Shown here: positions 53,106 through 61,435 of the stretch, in pieces | Layout of the letters: the number at the start of each line of letters is the position of its first letter | Position numbering within the stretch: position 1 is the stretch's first letter | From: Nocardia aurantiaca | GTDB taxonomy: Bacteria; Actinomycetota; Actinomycetes; Mycobacteriales; Mycobacteriaceae | Direction: 5' to 3' | NCBI RefSeq assembly: GCF_009708175.1 | Contig: NZ_WMBB01000021.1 | Location: forward strand, 29,582 to 93,581 | DNA length: 64,000 bases | Translations under genes and position numbers: made by a program | Notes under the pieces: generated by a model | Databases searched by the model: none | Told to the model about the DNA's origin: nothing | Seen by the model: only the letters and a program-made list of their open reading frames with translations

Positions 53106-53846
53106 GTGAGCGAATCAGATGCCGGCTCTGACATTCTCGTACTGCACGGTGGCGCGGGACCGGGCAGCGTGGCCACCATTGCCACGCATCTGTCCGAGTC
53201 CGCCCATGTCCTGGTCCCGACCCATCCGGGTTGGGACGGCACCCCGCGCCCGGCCGAAGTGAACTCCATCCCCGACCTCGCCCGAAGCTACCTGCGGATA
53301 TTGGCGGAACGGGACCTGCGCGAGGTGGTCGTCATCGGATCCTCCATCGGCGGCTGGATCGCCGCCGAGATGGCGGTGCGCGACACCGGGAATCGTCTCG
53401 CGGGGCTGATTCTCATCGACGCCGTCGGCATTCGGGTCGACGACGCGCCGATCCGCGACATCTTCGCGCTGACCCCGGAGCAGGTCGCCCGATACTCCTG
53501 GCACGACCCGGAACGGGCGCCGCGCAGTGCTCCCGAACCGACTCCCGCGCAAGCGGCTGCGCGCCGGGCGAATATGGCCGCCCTGCGCTACTACGCGGGT
53601 GACCCGTACATGCACAACCCGAACCTGGCGGCCCGGCTCCCCGAGGTGTCGGCACCGACCCTGCTGCTCTGGGGCGAAAGTGACGGCATCGCCACGCCCG
53701 CGTACGGCGCCGCCTACGCCGCGGCGTTCGGCGATGCCCGCCTCGAAATCATTTCCGAGGCAGGACATCTCCCGCATATGGAACAGCCGGAGGCGACGTT
53801 CGCCCACCTCGACGCTCACCTGAGTGCGCTACGAAAGGCGTCCTGA
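53106..53846 (+). CDS. Alpha/beta hydrolase, probably MarR-controlled
   Basis: The 246-residue enzyme has DILVLHGGAGPGS at the oxyanion site, the elbow VVIGSSIGGWIAAEMAV with its nucleophile serine, the acid in WGESDGIATP and the histidine in AGHLPHMEQPE. It lacks a large cap domain. No signal peptide, so it is cytoplasmic. The GTG at 53106 has GGGGAAA upstream; a longer frame to 53064 runs through the operator. Divergent MarR and the operator suggest it is induced by its substrate or a related aromatic compound, which is inference. Confidence 0.85.
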   Translation: MSESDAGSDILVLHGGAGPGSVATIATHLSESAHVLVPTHPGWDGTPRPAEVNSIPDLARSYLRILAERDLREVVVIGSSIGGWIAAEMAVRDTGNRLAGLILIDAVGIRVDDAPIRDIFALTPEQVARYSWHDPERAPRSAPEPTPAQAAARRANMAALRYYAGDPYMHNPNLAARLPEVSAPTLLLWGESDGIATPAYGAAYAAAFGDARLEIISEAGHLPHMEQPEATFAHLDAHLSALRKAS

Positions 53847-54049
53847 CTCCCGAAAGTGGTGTGTCCGTGTGGCTTTCGACACCGGAAGGTCGAACGAACT
53901 GCAACCCGTCACCTCGGGTTGCCGCACATGCGGGGACTTCTGGGAGCGGCGCATGAACTACCTCGAGCGGGACCTCGGAATTCACCTTCTGTCGATGCGC
54001 AGCCCCTGTCCGCGGCCGATCCCGGCCTGACGCTGCTGCGGTCTGTCGA

Positions 54050-54221
54050 TCAATTCGGCAAGCAAGCGGCGATCCCGGCGCGGCTGGTGAAGCCGAGCTC
54101 GCGCAGGATGCGGCCGAGGTGATCCTCGACCCGCGCGGTGGCTCGGAGTGAGCCGAGCCGCGATTTCCTCGTCGGCCGGGCCCGAAGTCGCCGACTCGGC
54201 GACCTCCCGCTCACCCGGGCC
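54050..54221 (-). pseudogene. Frameshifted LuxR helix-turn-helix remnant
   Basis: One minus-strand frame reads GPGEREVAESATSGPADEEIAARL, split here as GPGEREVAES and ATSGPADEEIAARL, which is the first half of a LuxR HTH domain. After TPSHRA the match moves to another frame, ARVEDHLGRILRELGFTSRA, the recognition helix and the end, then GIAACLPN and a stop at 54050. The receiver or ligand domain is absent. The remainder of 53847-54343 holds no other gene I can support. Confidence 0.75.
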
Positions 54222-54273
54222 GAACCTCTGACCACCTGCTGCCCGAAGAAGGTCTGACCCCCGGTAGATTTTC

Positions 54274-54310
54274 CCGACGCACTGTCGGTAACATTCCGAC
54301 GGTGCGTCGG
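54274..54310. promoter_or_regulatory. 37-bp inverted repeat before the ABC/TetR operon
   Basis: CCGACGCACTGTCGG (54274-54288) and CCGACGGTGCGTCGG (54296-54310) are complementary except for one position, around TAACATT. It lies 33 bp before the start of the permease gene, whose operon ends with a TetR gene. It is the likely TetR operator; a leader hairpin is the alternative. Confidence 0.6.
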
Positions 54311-54343
54311 TAAAAGAGCCCGGCGCAGGACAAGGGAGTTCGG

Positions 54344-55465
54344 ATGTTCCTGGCGGTGCGCGAACTATGGTTCGCGCGAGCGCGATTCGGGTTGATGGCC
54401 GCGGTCGTCGCCCTGATCGCGGTGCTTATCGTGATGCTGGCGGGTCTGTCGTCGGGCCTGGTCGACGACGGTGTCTCGGGGCTGAAGGCCATGCCCGTGG
54501 ACGCCTTCGCCTTCGCGCCGAAGACGCAGACCGAATCAGCCTTCACGCGCAGCACGGTCGACGACGGCCAGCTCGCGGCCTGGCGTGGACGCGGTGATGT
54601 GGCAGATGCGGCGCTGTTCGGAAACGCGCTGGTCAATGCGAAAACCGGCGACGGGGTACCGATCGATCTCGCACTGTTCGGAGTCGAGCCGGGCTCGTTC
54701 CTGGCTCCGAACCCGGCGCAGGGATCTGGGCTCGGGTCAGCGGACGGCATCGTCGTCAGCCGGACCGCCCTCGACAAGGGTGTGCGCATCGGCGACGTGG
54801 TGACCATCGACCGGATCGGGACCACCCTGCGGGTGGTCGGCGCCACCGCCGAGCAGCGGACCTTCGGGCACGTGAACGTCGCCTATGTGCCGCTAAGGCT
54901 CTGGCAGGAGATTCACGCCGGACTGCGGCCCGGCGACGCCGCGCGGCCGGAGATCTATCACGAAGCCAACGCGGTGGCGCTGCGCGCGCGGGCGGGCGGC
55001 ATCGACCTGGCGGCAGGCGATGCCGCCGCGGGCACGCACGCCATGACGCTGTCCGGCTCGTTCGACGCCTCGCCCGGCTATACGGCCGAAATGTCGACCA
55101 TGATGCTCATCCAGGTCTTCCTCTACGCCATCTCGGCGCTGGTGGTCGGTGCCTTCTTCATGGTCTGGACGGTGCAGCGCACCCACGAGCTGGCGGTGCT
55201 GCGGGCGCTGGGCGTCTCCACCGGATATCTGTTGCGCGACAGCCTGAGCCAGGCCGCGATCGTGCTCGTCGCCGCGACCGCGGTCGGGGTCGGCGTAGGA
55301 GTGGCGGGCAGCCGCTTCGTCGGCGGCATGCCGTTCTCGCTCGAACCCGGCGCGGTCGGGCTCGGCGCGGTGCTGCTGATCGTCATGGGAATGTTGGGCG
55401 CGGTGCTCACCACGCTGCGCGTCACGCGGGTGGACCCGCTCGAGGCATTGGGGGCGCAGCGATGA
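54344..55465 (+). CDS. FtsX-like ABC transporter permease
   Basis: The 373-residue protein has an N-terminal membrane helix (LMAAVVALIAVLIVMLAGL), a large extracytoplasmic MacB-type domain with ADGIVVSRTALDKGVRIGD, and three C-terminal helices (FLYAISALVVGAFFMVWTV, AAIVLVAATAVGVGVGVAG, LGAVLLIVMGMLGAVLTTL). The coupling region HELAVLRALGVSTGYLLRDS contacts the ATPase. It belongs to the MacB/LolCE/FtsX superfamily, which moves lipoproteins or drugs by a mechanotransmission cycle. AAGGGAG precedes the ATG. It overlaps the ATPase gene by ATGA. Confidence 0.88.
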   Translation: MFLAVRELWFARARFGLMAAVVALIAVLIVMLAGLSSGLVDDGVSGLKAMPVDAFAFAPKTQTESAFTRSTVDDGQLAAWRGRGDVADAALFGNALVNAKTGDGVPIDLALFGVEPGSFLAPNPAQGSGLGSADGIVVSRTALDKGVRIGDVVTIDRIGTTLRVVGATAEQRTFGHVNVAYVPLRLWQEIHAGLRPGDAARPEIYHEANAVALRARAGGIDLAAGDAAAGTHAMTLSGSFDASPGYTAEMSTMMLIQVFLYAISALVVGAFFMVWTVQRTHELAVLRALGVSTGYLLRDSLSQAAIVLVAATAVGVGVGVAGSRFVGGMPFSLEPGAVGLGAVLLIVMGMLGAVLTTLRVTRVDPLEALGAQR

Positions 55466-56151
55466 GCGTCGAATCGATTGTTCGTCAGGGCATCTCGCTC
55501 GAGGAGGTCTCACTGACCTTCGGTAGTGGCGACAATGCCGTGGTAGCCCTGGACCGGGTCGATCTGTCCGTAGCGCCGGGCGAGCTGCTGGCCGTCGTGG
55601 GTCCGTCCGGGTCCGGCAAGTCCACGCTGCTCGCCGTCGCGGGTGGCCTGGCCCGGCCCGACACCGGACGGGTGAGGGTGCACGGCACCGAGATCAGCAC
55701 GCTGTCCGGGCGGCAGCTGGCGCGATTCCGTCGCACACACATCGGTTTCGTGTTCCAGACCGGGAACCTGATCCCCGCGCTGACCGCCCGCGACCAGGTG
55801 CGCTTGCTCGACCGCACCGGTGGTCGGAAGCGCGGCGCCGCAAGGGATCCGGGTGAACTGCTCGCCGCCGTGGGCATGGAGGCCAAGGCGGGTCGGCGGC
55901 CGCACGAGCTGTCGGGCGGGGAGCGTCAGCGGGTCGGCATCGCCCGCGCGCTGGCCACCGATCCGTCGCTGCTGCTGGTGGACGAGCCGACCGCGGCGCT
56001 GGATCGCGCGCGCAGCCACGAGGTGATCGAACTGCTGGCCCGGCAGACGCGGGAGCGGAAGGTGGCCACCATCATGGTCACCCACGACCACGACATCCTG
56101 GGCCACTGTGATCGGGTGCTCACCCTGGTGGATGGGAGACTGAGCGAATAA
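55462..56151 (+). CDS. ABC transporter ATPase (LolD/MacB type)
   Basis: The 229-residue ATPase has Walker A GPSGSGKSTLLAVAGGLARP, Q-loop GFVFQTGNLIPAL, signature ELSGGERQRVGIARALA, Walker B LLLVDEPTAALD and H-loop MVTHDHDI. It partners the permease just upstream. This type lacks a membrane domain of its own and drives an FtsX-like permease pair; here the permease would form a homodimer. The substrate is unknown. The TetR gene follows 21 bp later. Confidence 0.92.
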   Translation: MSVESIVRQGISLEEVSLTFGSGDNAVVALDRVDLSVAPGELLAVVGPSGSGKSTLLAVAGGLARPDTGRVRVHGTEISTLSGRQLARFRRTHIGFVFQTGNLIPALTARDQVRLLDRTGGRKRGAARDPGELLAAVGMEAKAGRRPHELSGGERQRVGIARALATDPSLLLVDEPTAALDRARSHEVIELLARQTRERKVATIMVTHDHDILGHCDRVLTLVDGRLSE

Positions 56152-56172
56152 CCCCGCCAACGAGGAGACCAG

Positions 56173-56772
56173 GTGCCGAGGATCCAAGCCGCCACACTCG
56201 CTGAACATCGCGAGGCGCAACGCCGCGCTCTGCTCGATGCCGCGCGCGCCATCCTCGTCGCGGACCCGGCGCGCCCGCCCACGCTCACCGAGGTGGCGGC
56301 GCGCGCCGGACTCGCCCGCCCCAGCATCTATCAGTACTTCTCTTCGCGCGACCAGCTCCTTGCCGAGCTACTGGCCGATACCTTCCCGCAGTGGGCGCGG
56401 CGGGTGTCGGAGCGGATGGCGGCCGCGTCCGACCCGGTGGAGCAGGTCCTCGAATACGTCCGCACCAACCTCGAATTGGTCGCGAGCGGCGAACATGCCA
56501 TGGCTCGCGTCCTCACCACGATCATCGACGACGACATCGCCGCCTACAGCCGTGAACTGCACGACGAACTCCACACCCCACTGATCGACGCGCTCGAGAC
56601 GGCCGGCGCGCCCGACCCGGTCGCCACCGCCGGTCTGATCGACGGCATCGTGTATGCGGCATCGCGCATGCTCGAGAGCGGTCAGAATGCGGACCGAACC
56701 GTCGCGGCCGCAACGGAATTGGTCGGCCCCTATCTGGCGGCCCTGTCGCCGGGCGCGGACGGCTCGCGCTGA
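56173..56772 (+). CDS. TetR family regulator of the ABC operon
   Basis: The 199-residue protein has the TetR domain QRRALLDAARAILVADPARP, then TLTEVAARAGLARPSIYQYFSSRDQLLAELL. The ligand domain begins around residue 70 and includes an acidic stretch (IIDDDIAAYSRELHDEL). GTG start. It is the last gene of the permease/ATPase operon, so it is made with its probable targets and may autoregulate through the 37-bp inverted repeat upstream. A terminator follows 18 bp after the stop. Confidence 0.87.
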   Translation: MPRIQAATLAEHREAQRRALLDAARAILVADPARPPTLTEVAARAGLARPSIYQYFSSRDQLLAELLADTFPQWARRVSERMAAASDPVEQVLEYVRTNLELVASGEHAMARVLTTIIDDDIAAYSRELHDELHTPLIDALETAGAPDPVATAGLIDGIVYAASRMLESGQNADRTVAAATELVGPYLAALSPGADGSR

Positions 56773-56789
56773 ATCTCGGGAAAGGCCGA

Positions 56790-56819
56790 TGAGGCCGCGC
56801 GGGCGGGAGCGCGGCCTCA
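56790..56819. terminator. Bidirectional terminator (11-bp stem)
   Basis: TGAGGCCGCGC (56790-56800) pairs perfectly with GCGCGGCCTCA (56809-56819) across an 8-nt loop. It lies between the convergent TetR and ctaD-linked genes. Confidence 0.75.
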
Positions 56820-56870
56820 CCGGAGTGCGAACGGCTGCAAGGGGTTCAGCCTTCGCACGATCAGGGGTGA

Positions 56871-56999
56871 TCAGTGACCCTGCGCGAGGTGAGTGAGCAG
56901 GATCAGGCCGCCGATCAACGTCAATCCGGTCAGCAGGACGAGGACGCCGTAGGGCAGCCGGGGAATCCGGAAGGTCGAGAATTGCTGGGGCCTGGTCAT
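56871..56999 (-). CDS. 42-residue membrane protein coupled to ctaD
   Basis: A 42-residue product has a short basic start (TRPQQFSTFRIPRLPYG) and one strongly hydrophobic helix (VLVLLTGLTLIGGLILLTHL). Its ATG overlaps the ctaD stop as ATGA and has GGAGG at good spacing inside the ctaD end, so it is a real, coupled gene. Position suggests a small subunit or assembly factor of the cytochrome c oxidase, comparable to the tiny single-helix subunits found in other terminal oxidases. I do not recognise it as CtaF, which is longer with several helices. Too short for standard gene calling. Confidence 0.7.
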   Translation of the reverse strand: MTRPQQFSTFRIPRLPYGVLVLLTGLTLIGGLILLTHLAQGH

Positions 57000-58735
57000 T
57001 TCGCCTCCACGGGAATGGTCTCGGTGACGTGGTGGGATGCCGCGCCCCAGCCGACGTGGGCTTCGGCGCGCATGCGCTCGACCATGTGCGGATAGTGGAG
57101 TTCGAACGCGGGACGCTCGGAGCGGATGCGCGGCAGCTCGTAGAAGTTGTGCCGCGGCGGCGGGCAGGAGGTCGCCCACTCGAGCGAGTTGCCGTAGCCC
57201 CACGGATCGTCGACGGTCACGACCTCGCCGTAGCGGTAGGACTTGAAGACGTTCCACAGGAACGGCAGCATCGACGCGCCCAGGAGGAAGGAGCCGACGG
57301 TGGAGACCTGGTTGAGCAGGGTGAAGCCGTCCGAGGGGAGATAGTCGGCGTAGCGGCGCGGCATGCCCATATTGCCGAGCCAGTGCTGGGCCAGGAAGGT
57401 GAGATGGAAGCCGAGGAAGGTGGTCCAGAAGTGCCACTTCGCGAGGCGTTCGTCGAGCATTCGGCCGGTGATCTTGGGGAACCAGAAGTAGATGCCGGCG
57501 AAAGTGGCGAACACGACGGTGCCGAACAGCGTGTAGTGGAAGTGCGCGACCACGAAATACGTGTCGGACAAATGGAAGTCCAGCGGCGGCGAGGCCAGGA
57601 TGACGCCGGACAGGCCGCCGAACAGGAACGTCACCAGGAATCCCAGGGAGAACAGCATCGGGCTCTCGAAGGTGAGCTGTCCCTTCCACAGTGTGCCGAT
57701 CCAGTTGAAGAACTTCACGCCGGTCGGGACCGCGATGAGGAAGGTCATGAAGGAGAAGTACGGCAGCAGCACGGCACCCGTGGCGTACATGTGGTGCGCC
57801 CAGACCGCGATCGACAGCGCGGCGATGCCCAGCGTCGCGTACACCATGCCGGTGTAGCCGAAGATCGGCTTGCGCGAGAACACCGGGAAGATCTCGGACA
57901 CGATGCCGAAGAACGGCAGCGCGATCACGTACACCTCAGGATGCCCGAAGTACCAGAACAGGTGCTGGAACAGCATGGTTCCGCCGCTCGCCGGATCGTA
58001 GATGTGCCCGCCCAGGTGCCGGTCGTAGAACAGCGCCAGCGCGGCGGCGGTCAGCAGCGGGAACACCAGCAGCACAAGGAAACTCGCGACCACCACGTTC
58101 CAGGTGAAGATGGGCAGCCGGAACATGGTCATGCCCGGGCAGCGCAGGCACACCACGGTGGTGAGCATATTGACGGCGCCCAGAATCGTCCCCAGGCCCG
58201 AGACGCCCACGCCCAGGATCCACAGATCCGCGCCGACACCGGGGGAGTGGATGATGTCCGAGAGCGGCACGTACGCGGTCCAGCCGAAATCGGCCGCGCC
58301 GCCCGGGGTGATGAAGCCGGCGGTCGCCATGGTCGCGCCGAACAGATAGAACCAGTAGCTCAAAGCGTTCAGCCGCGGAAACGCGACATCGGGCGCGCCG
58401 ATCTGCAAGGGCAGCAGGATATTCGCGAAGCCGAAGATGATGGCCGTCGCGTAGAAGAGCAGCATGATGGTGCCGTGCATGGTGAACAGCTGGTTGAACT
58501 GTTCCGGTGACAGGAATTGCATGCCGGGATGCGCGAGCTCCGCCCGCATGATCAGCGCCATCAGGCCCGCGATCATGAAGAAGGCCATCGAGGTCACCAG
58601 ATACATCTGGCCCAGCACTTTGGGGTCGGTCGTGGTCACCATCTTGTAGAGGAACGACCCCTTGGGTGCGCGCCGCACCGGATGGGGTCGCGTGATCTCG
58701 GGTACCAGTGGAGATTTCGGGGATAGGGCGGTCAC
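56996..58735 (-). CDS. ctaD: Cytochrome c oxidase subunit I
   Basis: The 579-residue catalytic subunit of the aa3 oxidase has 12 membrane helices and the heme/copper ligands: H in FTMHGTIMLLFYA (low-spin heme), HPEVYVIALPFFG with CuB His and the linked Tyr, VWAHHMY (two CuB His) and VVAHFHYTLFG (both hemes). Actinobacterial ctaD normally lies apart from ctaC/E/F, as here. The GTG at 58735 gives the usual start of the family, leading to the conserved PKGSFLYKMVTTTDPKVLG. The frame, however, stays open for another 101 codons upstream to an ATG at 59038 with its own ribosome binding site (see findings). Confidence 0.94.
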   Translation of the reverse strand: MTALSPKSPLVPEITRPHPVRRAPKGSFLYKMVTTTDPKVLGQMYLVTSMAFFMIAGLMALIMRAELAHPGMQFLSPEQFNQLFTMHGTIMLLFYATAIIFGFANILLPLQIGAPDVAFPRLNALSYWFYLFGATMATAGFITPGGAADFGWTAYVPLSDIIHSPGVGADLWILGVGVSGLGTILGAVNMLTTVVCLRCPGMTMFRLPIFTWNVVVASFLVLLVFPLLTAAALALFYDRHLGGHIYDPASGGTMLFQHLFWYFGHPEVYVIALPFFGIVSEIFPVFSRKPIFGYTGMVYATLGIAALSIAVWAHHMYATGAVLLPYFSFMTFLIAVPTGVKFFNWIGTLWKGQLTFESPMLFSLGFLVTFLFGGLSGVILASPPLDFHLSDTYFVVAHFHYTLFGTVVFATFAGIYFWFPKITGRMLDERLAKWHFWTTFLGFHLTFLAQHWLGNMGMPRRYADYLPSDGFTLLNQVSTVGSFLLGASMLPFLWNVFKSYRYGEVVTVDDPWGYGNSLEWATSCPPPRHNFYELPRIRSERPAFELHYPHMVERMRAEAHVGWGAASHHVTETIPVEAK

Positions 58736-59038
58736 CCTGCGGACCGTAGTGAGCCGCGGGGTAGCTGGTGAATCCCCGTGGGACGGGTCGGTGACCTTCG
58801 TCGAGCGATCGAGGACCTTGGACCGTACTGCCGGTGACCTTCGAACCGAGATCGTAACCAATCCGGGCCGGTGGATGGTGACCGCCGTCACGAGGCGCAG
58901 GTTCTCGGCGATCTCGTGTTCCCCGGCCTCGTTGGCTCGTGAGGTATCGACCTCGAACTCGAAGCGCCGCACCGATTTCGGGTCGACCTCGGCGACATGC
59001 ACGCAGAGCTGCCGGTACCAGCGATGCGGCTGAGGCAT
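58736..59038 (-). other. 101-codon in-frame extension upstream of ctaD
   Basis: From an ATG at 59038 with GAGGA upstream, the reading frame runs without a stop into ctaD. The first 65 codons have G/C-biased third positions and a protein-like sequence (VHVAEVDPKSVRRFEFEVDT, EHEIAENLRLVTAVTIHRPG); the bias then falls off. It is either an N-terminal extension of CtaD or a small gene that has lost its stop. Confidence 0.45.
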
Positions 59039-59101
59039 CGGGCCGTCCTCGTCGCAGTGCCGGCTCCCCCAACGGAGCCGGCACTGACACACGGAGTCGG
59101 G

Positions 59102-59368
59102 CTATCCGACGGCCCGGAACGATGATTCCCGCTTGGGCGGAACGCCGTCGAGCGTCAGTGTCGAGCCGCAGCACACGCGCCGACTCAGCTGCCGCTCAGC
59201 GATCCGCTCCACCAGTAGTGGAATGAATTCCCGCACCCGGTGCCCATCGAAATCCCGATGAATACCGCGAACCACCTCCCCGACAACACGCGCCGTCAAT
59301 TCGGGAAACCGATCCGCCAACCGCGCGACAAGCTCGCTCAACTGCTGCTCTTCGTCGGATTCCGTCAT
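59102..59368 (-). CDS. Small three-helix-bundle-type protein
   Basis: The 88-residue product has a helical pattern (EEQQLSELVARLADRFPE, VVGEVVRGIHRDFDGHRV, VREFIPLLVERIAERQLS) that I associate with a small actinobacterial 'three-helix bundle dimerization' family. The C-terminus has VCCGSTLT with two adjacent cysteines. The ATG is unambiguous, though no strong ribosome binding site is seen. It lies 63 bp before the start of the CtaD extension, so co-transcription with ctaD is possible. Role unknown. Confidence 0.65.
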   Translation of the reverse strand: MTESDEEQQLSELVARLADRFPELTARVVGEVVRGIHRDFDGHRVREFIPLLVERIAERQLSRRVCCGSTLTLDGVPPKRESSFRAVG

Positions 59369-59520
59369 GCTCTGAGCTCGCCTCCATCACCAACGTAAGT
59401 CGCCGACACCCTGCCGCCCCCAGTGGACGCCGACCAAAGTGGACAACGGCCCGGAACCCTTCGGCTCCGGACCGTGCACCATGAGTGTTACGTCAACGAA
59501 CGCCGTTTTCTTCCCCCGGG

Positions 59521-59817
59521 TCACTTTCTGGCACGCCTTGTCGCGCGCTGGGCACACAATGTCCTGGCTGAAAAATGCAAATGAAAGTACATCTGCAACA
59601 ACGCCATTCGCACATGTTCGGACTCAATATGGGTACAGCCATTCGGCGCCCTAATGCGCGGGGTTTCCGCCGTCCAGTGCATCCGGGTGCCGCGGTCGTC
59701 GTCGCCGCAGGGCGCGATCGATATGTCCTGAGCGGGCGGCTGGTTCGGAGTCACGAGGGCGCTGCCGATGGCGACGATGGCAACCAGAACGTGCATGGTG
59801 AGAAGAGTTTTCGTCAC
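59521..59817 (-). CDS. Possible small secreted protein
   Basis: A 98-residue ORF starts at GTG with a signal-peptide-like N-terminus (KTLLTMHVLVAIVAIGSALV) and a polar remainder with three cysteines (IAPCGDD, NGCTHI, TLCAQ). The end (RATRRARK) is basic. There is no clear ribosome binding site and codon bias is only moderate, so the call is tentative. Family unknown. The 151 bp between it and the three-helix gene hold nothing visible. Confidence 0.4.
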   Translation of the reverse strand: MTKTLLTMHVLVAIVAIGSALVTPNQPPAQDISIAPCGDDDRGTRMHWTAETPRIRAPNGCTHIESEHVRMALLQMYFHLHFSARTLCAQRATRRARK

Positions 59818-59997
59818 AGCGCCGCCGCCATGGATCCGGCATCGATTCTCACGAATGTTATCGCCGCGCTGATGATTTCGAACGGGATGACGGTATCGGC
59901 CGGATCGCATCCGTGCACAAGATCGAAGTGAGCGAGCATTGAGGTCTCTCGGATCGGTGGTATGGACGAACCGAAGGGTAGGGAGTGCGGCGGGGCC

Positions 59998-60282
59998 CCA
60001 TCTCGACAGCGATTTGACCCTCGGCGACATGGCCGCCCGGGCCGGAATGAGCGAACGCACCTTCAGCCGTCGCTTCCGCGACCAACTGGGCACCACCCCG
60101 ATCCAATGGCTTCTGCGCACCCGCATTCGCCGCGCACAACATCTGCTGGAAACACCGACCACCCCATCGATCGCATAGCCGCCCTGTCGGGCTTCGGTTC
60201 ACCGACCGCCTTCCGCGACCGCTTCAAGCGCGTGGCCGGCGTTCCCCCGCACACCTACCGCTCCGCCTTCCATTCCCGCTAG
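59998..60282 (+). pseudogene. Frameshifted AraC (GlxA-type) DNA-binding domain
   Basis: One frame reads TLGDMAARAGMSERTFSRRF, then TTPIQWLLRTRIRRAQHLLE and runs to a stop at 60178. A second frame continues TDHPIDRIAALSGFGSPTAF, then RDRFKRVAGVPPHTYRSAFH and ends at 60282. Together they form both helix-turn-helix units of an AraC-type domain, as in GlxA-like regulators, broken by a one-base shift near 60143-60150. The N-terminal DJ-1-like domain is missing. It ends 4 bp from the convergent AI-2E family gene. Confidence 0.85.
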
Positions 60283-60286
60283 TTGT

Positions 60287-61429
60287 TCAGGCCTTGCCGT
60301 CCGCCGGCGCTTCCGGCGTTTCCACGTCGTATCGGCGGACATACGCCGACAGGAATGCTTGGGCGGTAGCCGTCACCGGAATCGCCAGCAGCGCGCCGGT
60401 CGCCCCGAACAGTGCCGCGCCCGCGAGCACCGCGCCGAAGGCAACCGCGGGATGCATGTCGAGGGTTGTCGCGGTGACGCGTGGTTGCAGCACGTAGTTC
60501 TCGAACTGCTGATAGACGACGATGAATCCGAGGATCCACAGCGCGGTCCGCGGATTCTGCGCCAGGGCCACCGTCACCGGCAGTGCGCCCGCCAGATACG
60601 TGCCGACCGTCGGTATGAACTGCGAAACCACGCCCACCCACAACGCGAGCGCGAACGCCGACGGAATTCCCAATACCCGCATGGCCGCGTAATGCGCCAG
60701 GGCCGAGAAGAACGCAAGCAGCGCACGCGAATACAGATAGCCTCCCGTCTTCTCGACCGCGATGTCCCAGGCGCGCAGCACATGTTGCTGGCGTCGCGGC
60801 GGCAGCAGGGAACACACCGCGTTGCGGAAGCGCGGCCCGTCGGCGGCGAAGTAGTAGGTGAACAGCAGAACGCCCAGGCCCTGGAACAGCACGCCCAGCG
60901 CCGTGGTGCCGATACCCCACACATCACCGGCCAGGTTCAGTGCCCACGATTGCAGCGATGAACTCAGGTCCGAGCTGCGATCGGTGAGATCGGTGACCGA
61001 GACATCGGTGTGGAACGTGGAATTGACCCAGGTGACCAGGCTCTGTGTATACCTCGGCAGGTTCTCGATCAAGGTGCTCACCTGACCGACCACCAATCCG
61101 CCCATGGCCCATACGAATCCGACCAGCACTCCGGTGACCGCGACGAACACCGTCAGCGTCGCCGCCCCGCGCTTCCACCCCCGCGCCGCCAGCCAGTTCA
61201 CCGCGGGCTCTATGGCGAAGGCCAGGAACAACGACACCACCAGTACCGTCAGCAAACCGTGTAGGCGCATCAACGCCCAGAAGGTGACCACGATCCCGGC
61301 GACCGTGGCCGCCGCCAACAGATAAGCCCGCGGCAGCCAGGCCGGGATCACGGCCGCGGCCAACCTGTCCGGCCTGATCTGGTCGTTGTCGTCGGGGGTG
61401 TCGTCAGCAGCGATCTTCTCGTCGGGCAC
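60287..61429 (-). CDS. AI-2E family (YdiK/TqsA-like) membrane permease
   Basis: The 380-residue protein has eight hydrophobic segments in the pattern of the AI-2E transporter (PerM) family: AWLPRAYLLAAATVAGIVV at the start, VSLFLAFAIEPAVNWLAARG, the amphipathic mid-region with QVSTLIENLPRYTQSL, and the C-terminal pairs VVSQFIPTVGTYLAGALP and YVLQPRVTATTLDMHP. Members export AI-2, other metabolites or ions; most are uncharacterised. The GTG at 61429 has TACGTT 6 nt upstream and no ribosome binding site, as in leaderless genes. Confidence 0.85.
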   Translation of the reverse strand: MPDEKIAADDTPDDNDQIRPDRLAAAVIPAWLPRAYLLAAATVAGIVVTFWALMRLHGLLTVLVVSLFLAFAIEPAVNWLAARGWKRGAATLTVFVAVTGVLVGFVWAMGGLVVGQVSTLIENLPRYTQSLVTWVNSTFHTDVSVTDLTDRSSDLSSSLQSWALNLAGDVWGIGTTALGVLFQGLGVLLFTYYFAADGPRFRNAVCSLLPPRRQQHVLRAWDIAVEKTGGYLYSRALLAFFSALAHYAAMRVLGIPSAFALALWVGVVSQFIPTVGTYLAGALPVTVALAQNPRTALWILGFIVVYQQFENYVLQPRVTATTLDMHPAVAFGAVLAGAALFGATGALLAIPVTATAQAFLSAYVRRYDVETPEAPADGKA

Positions 61430-61435
61430 TCAGCA

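Noticed and set aside
57029..58510. A 493-codon open frame opposite ctaD
   Set aside because: Its translation is repetitive and E/Q/H/R-rich, typical of the shadow of a membrane protein gene; the minus strand carries unmistakable ctaD motifs.
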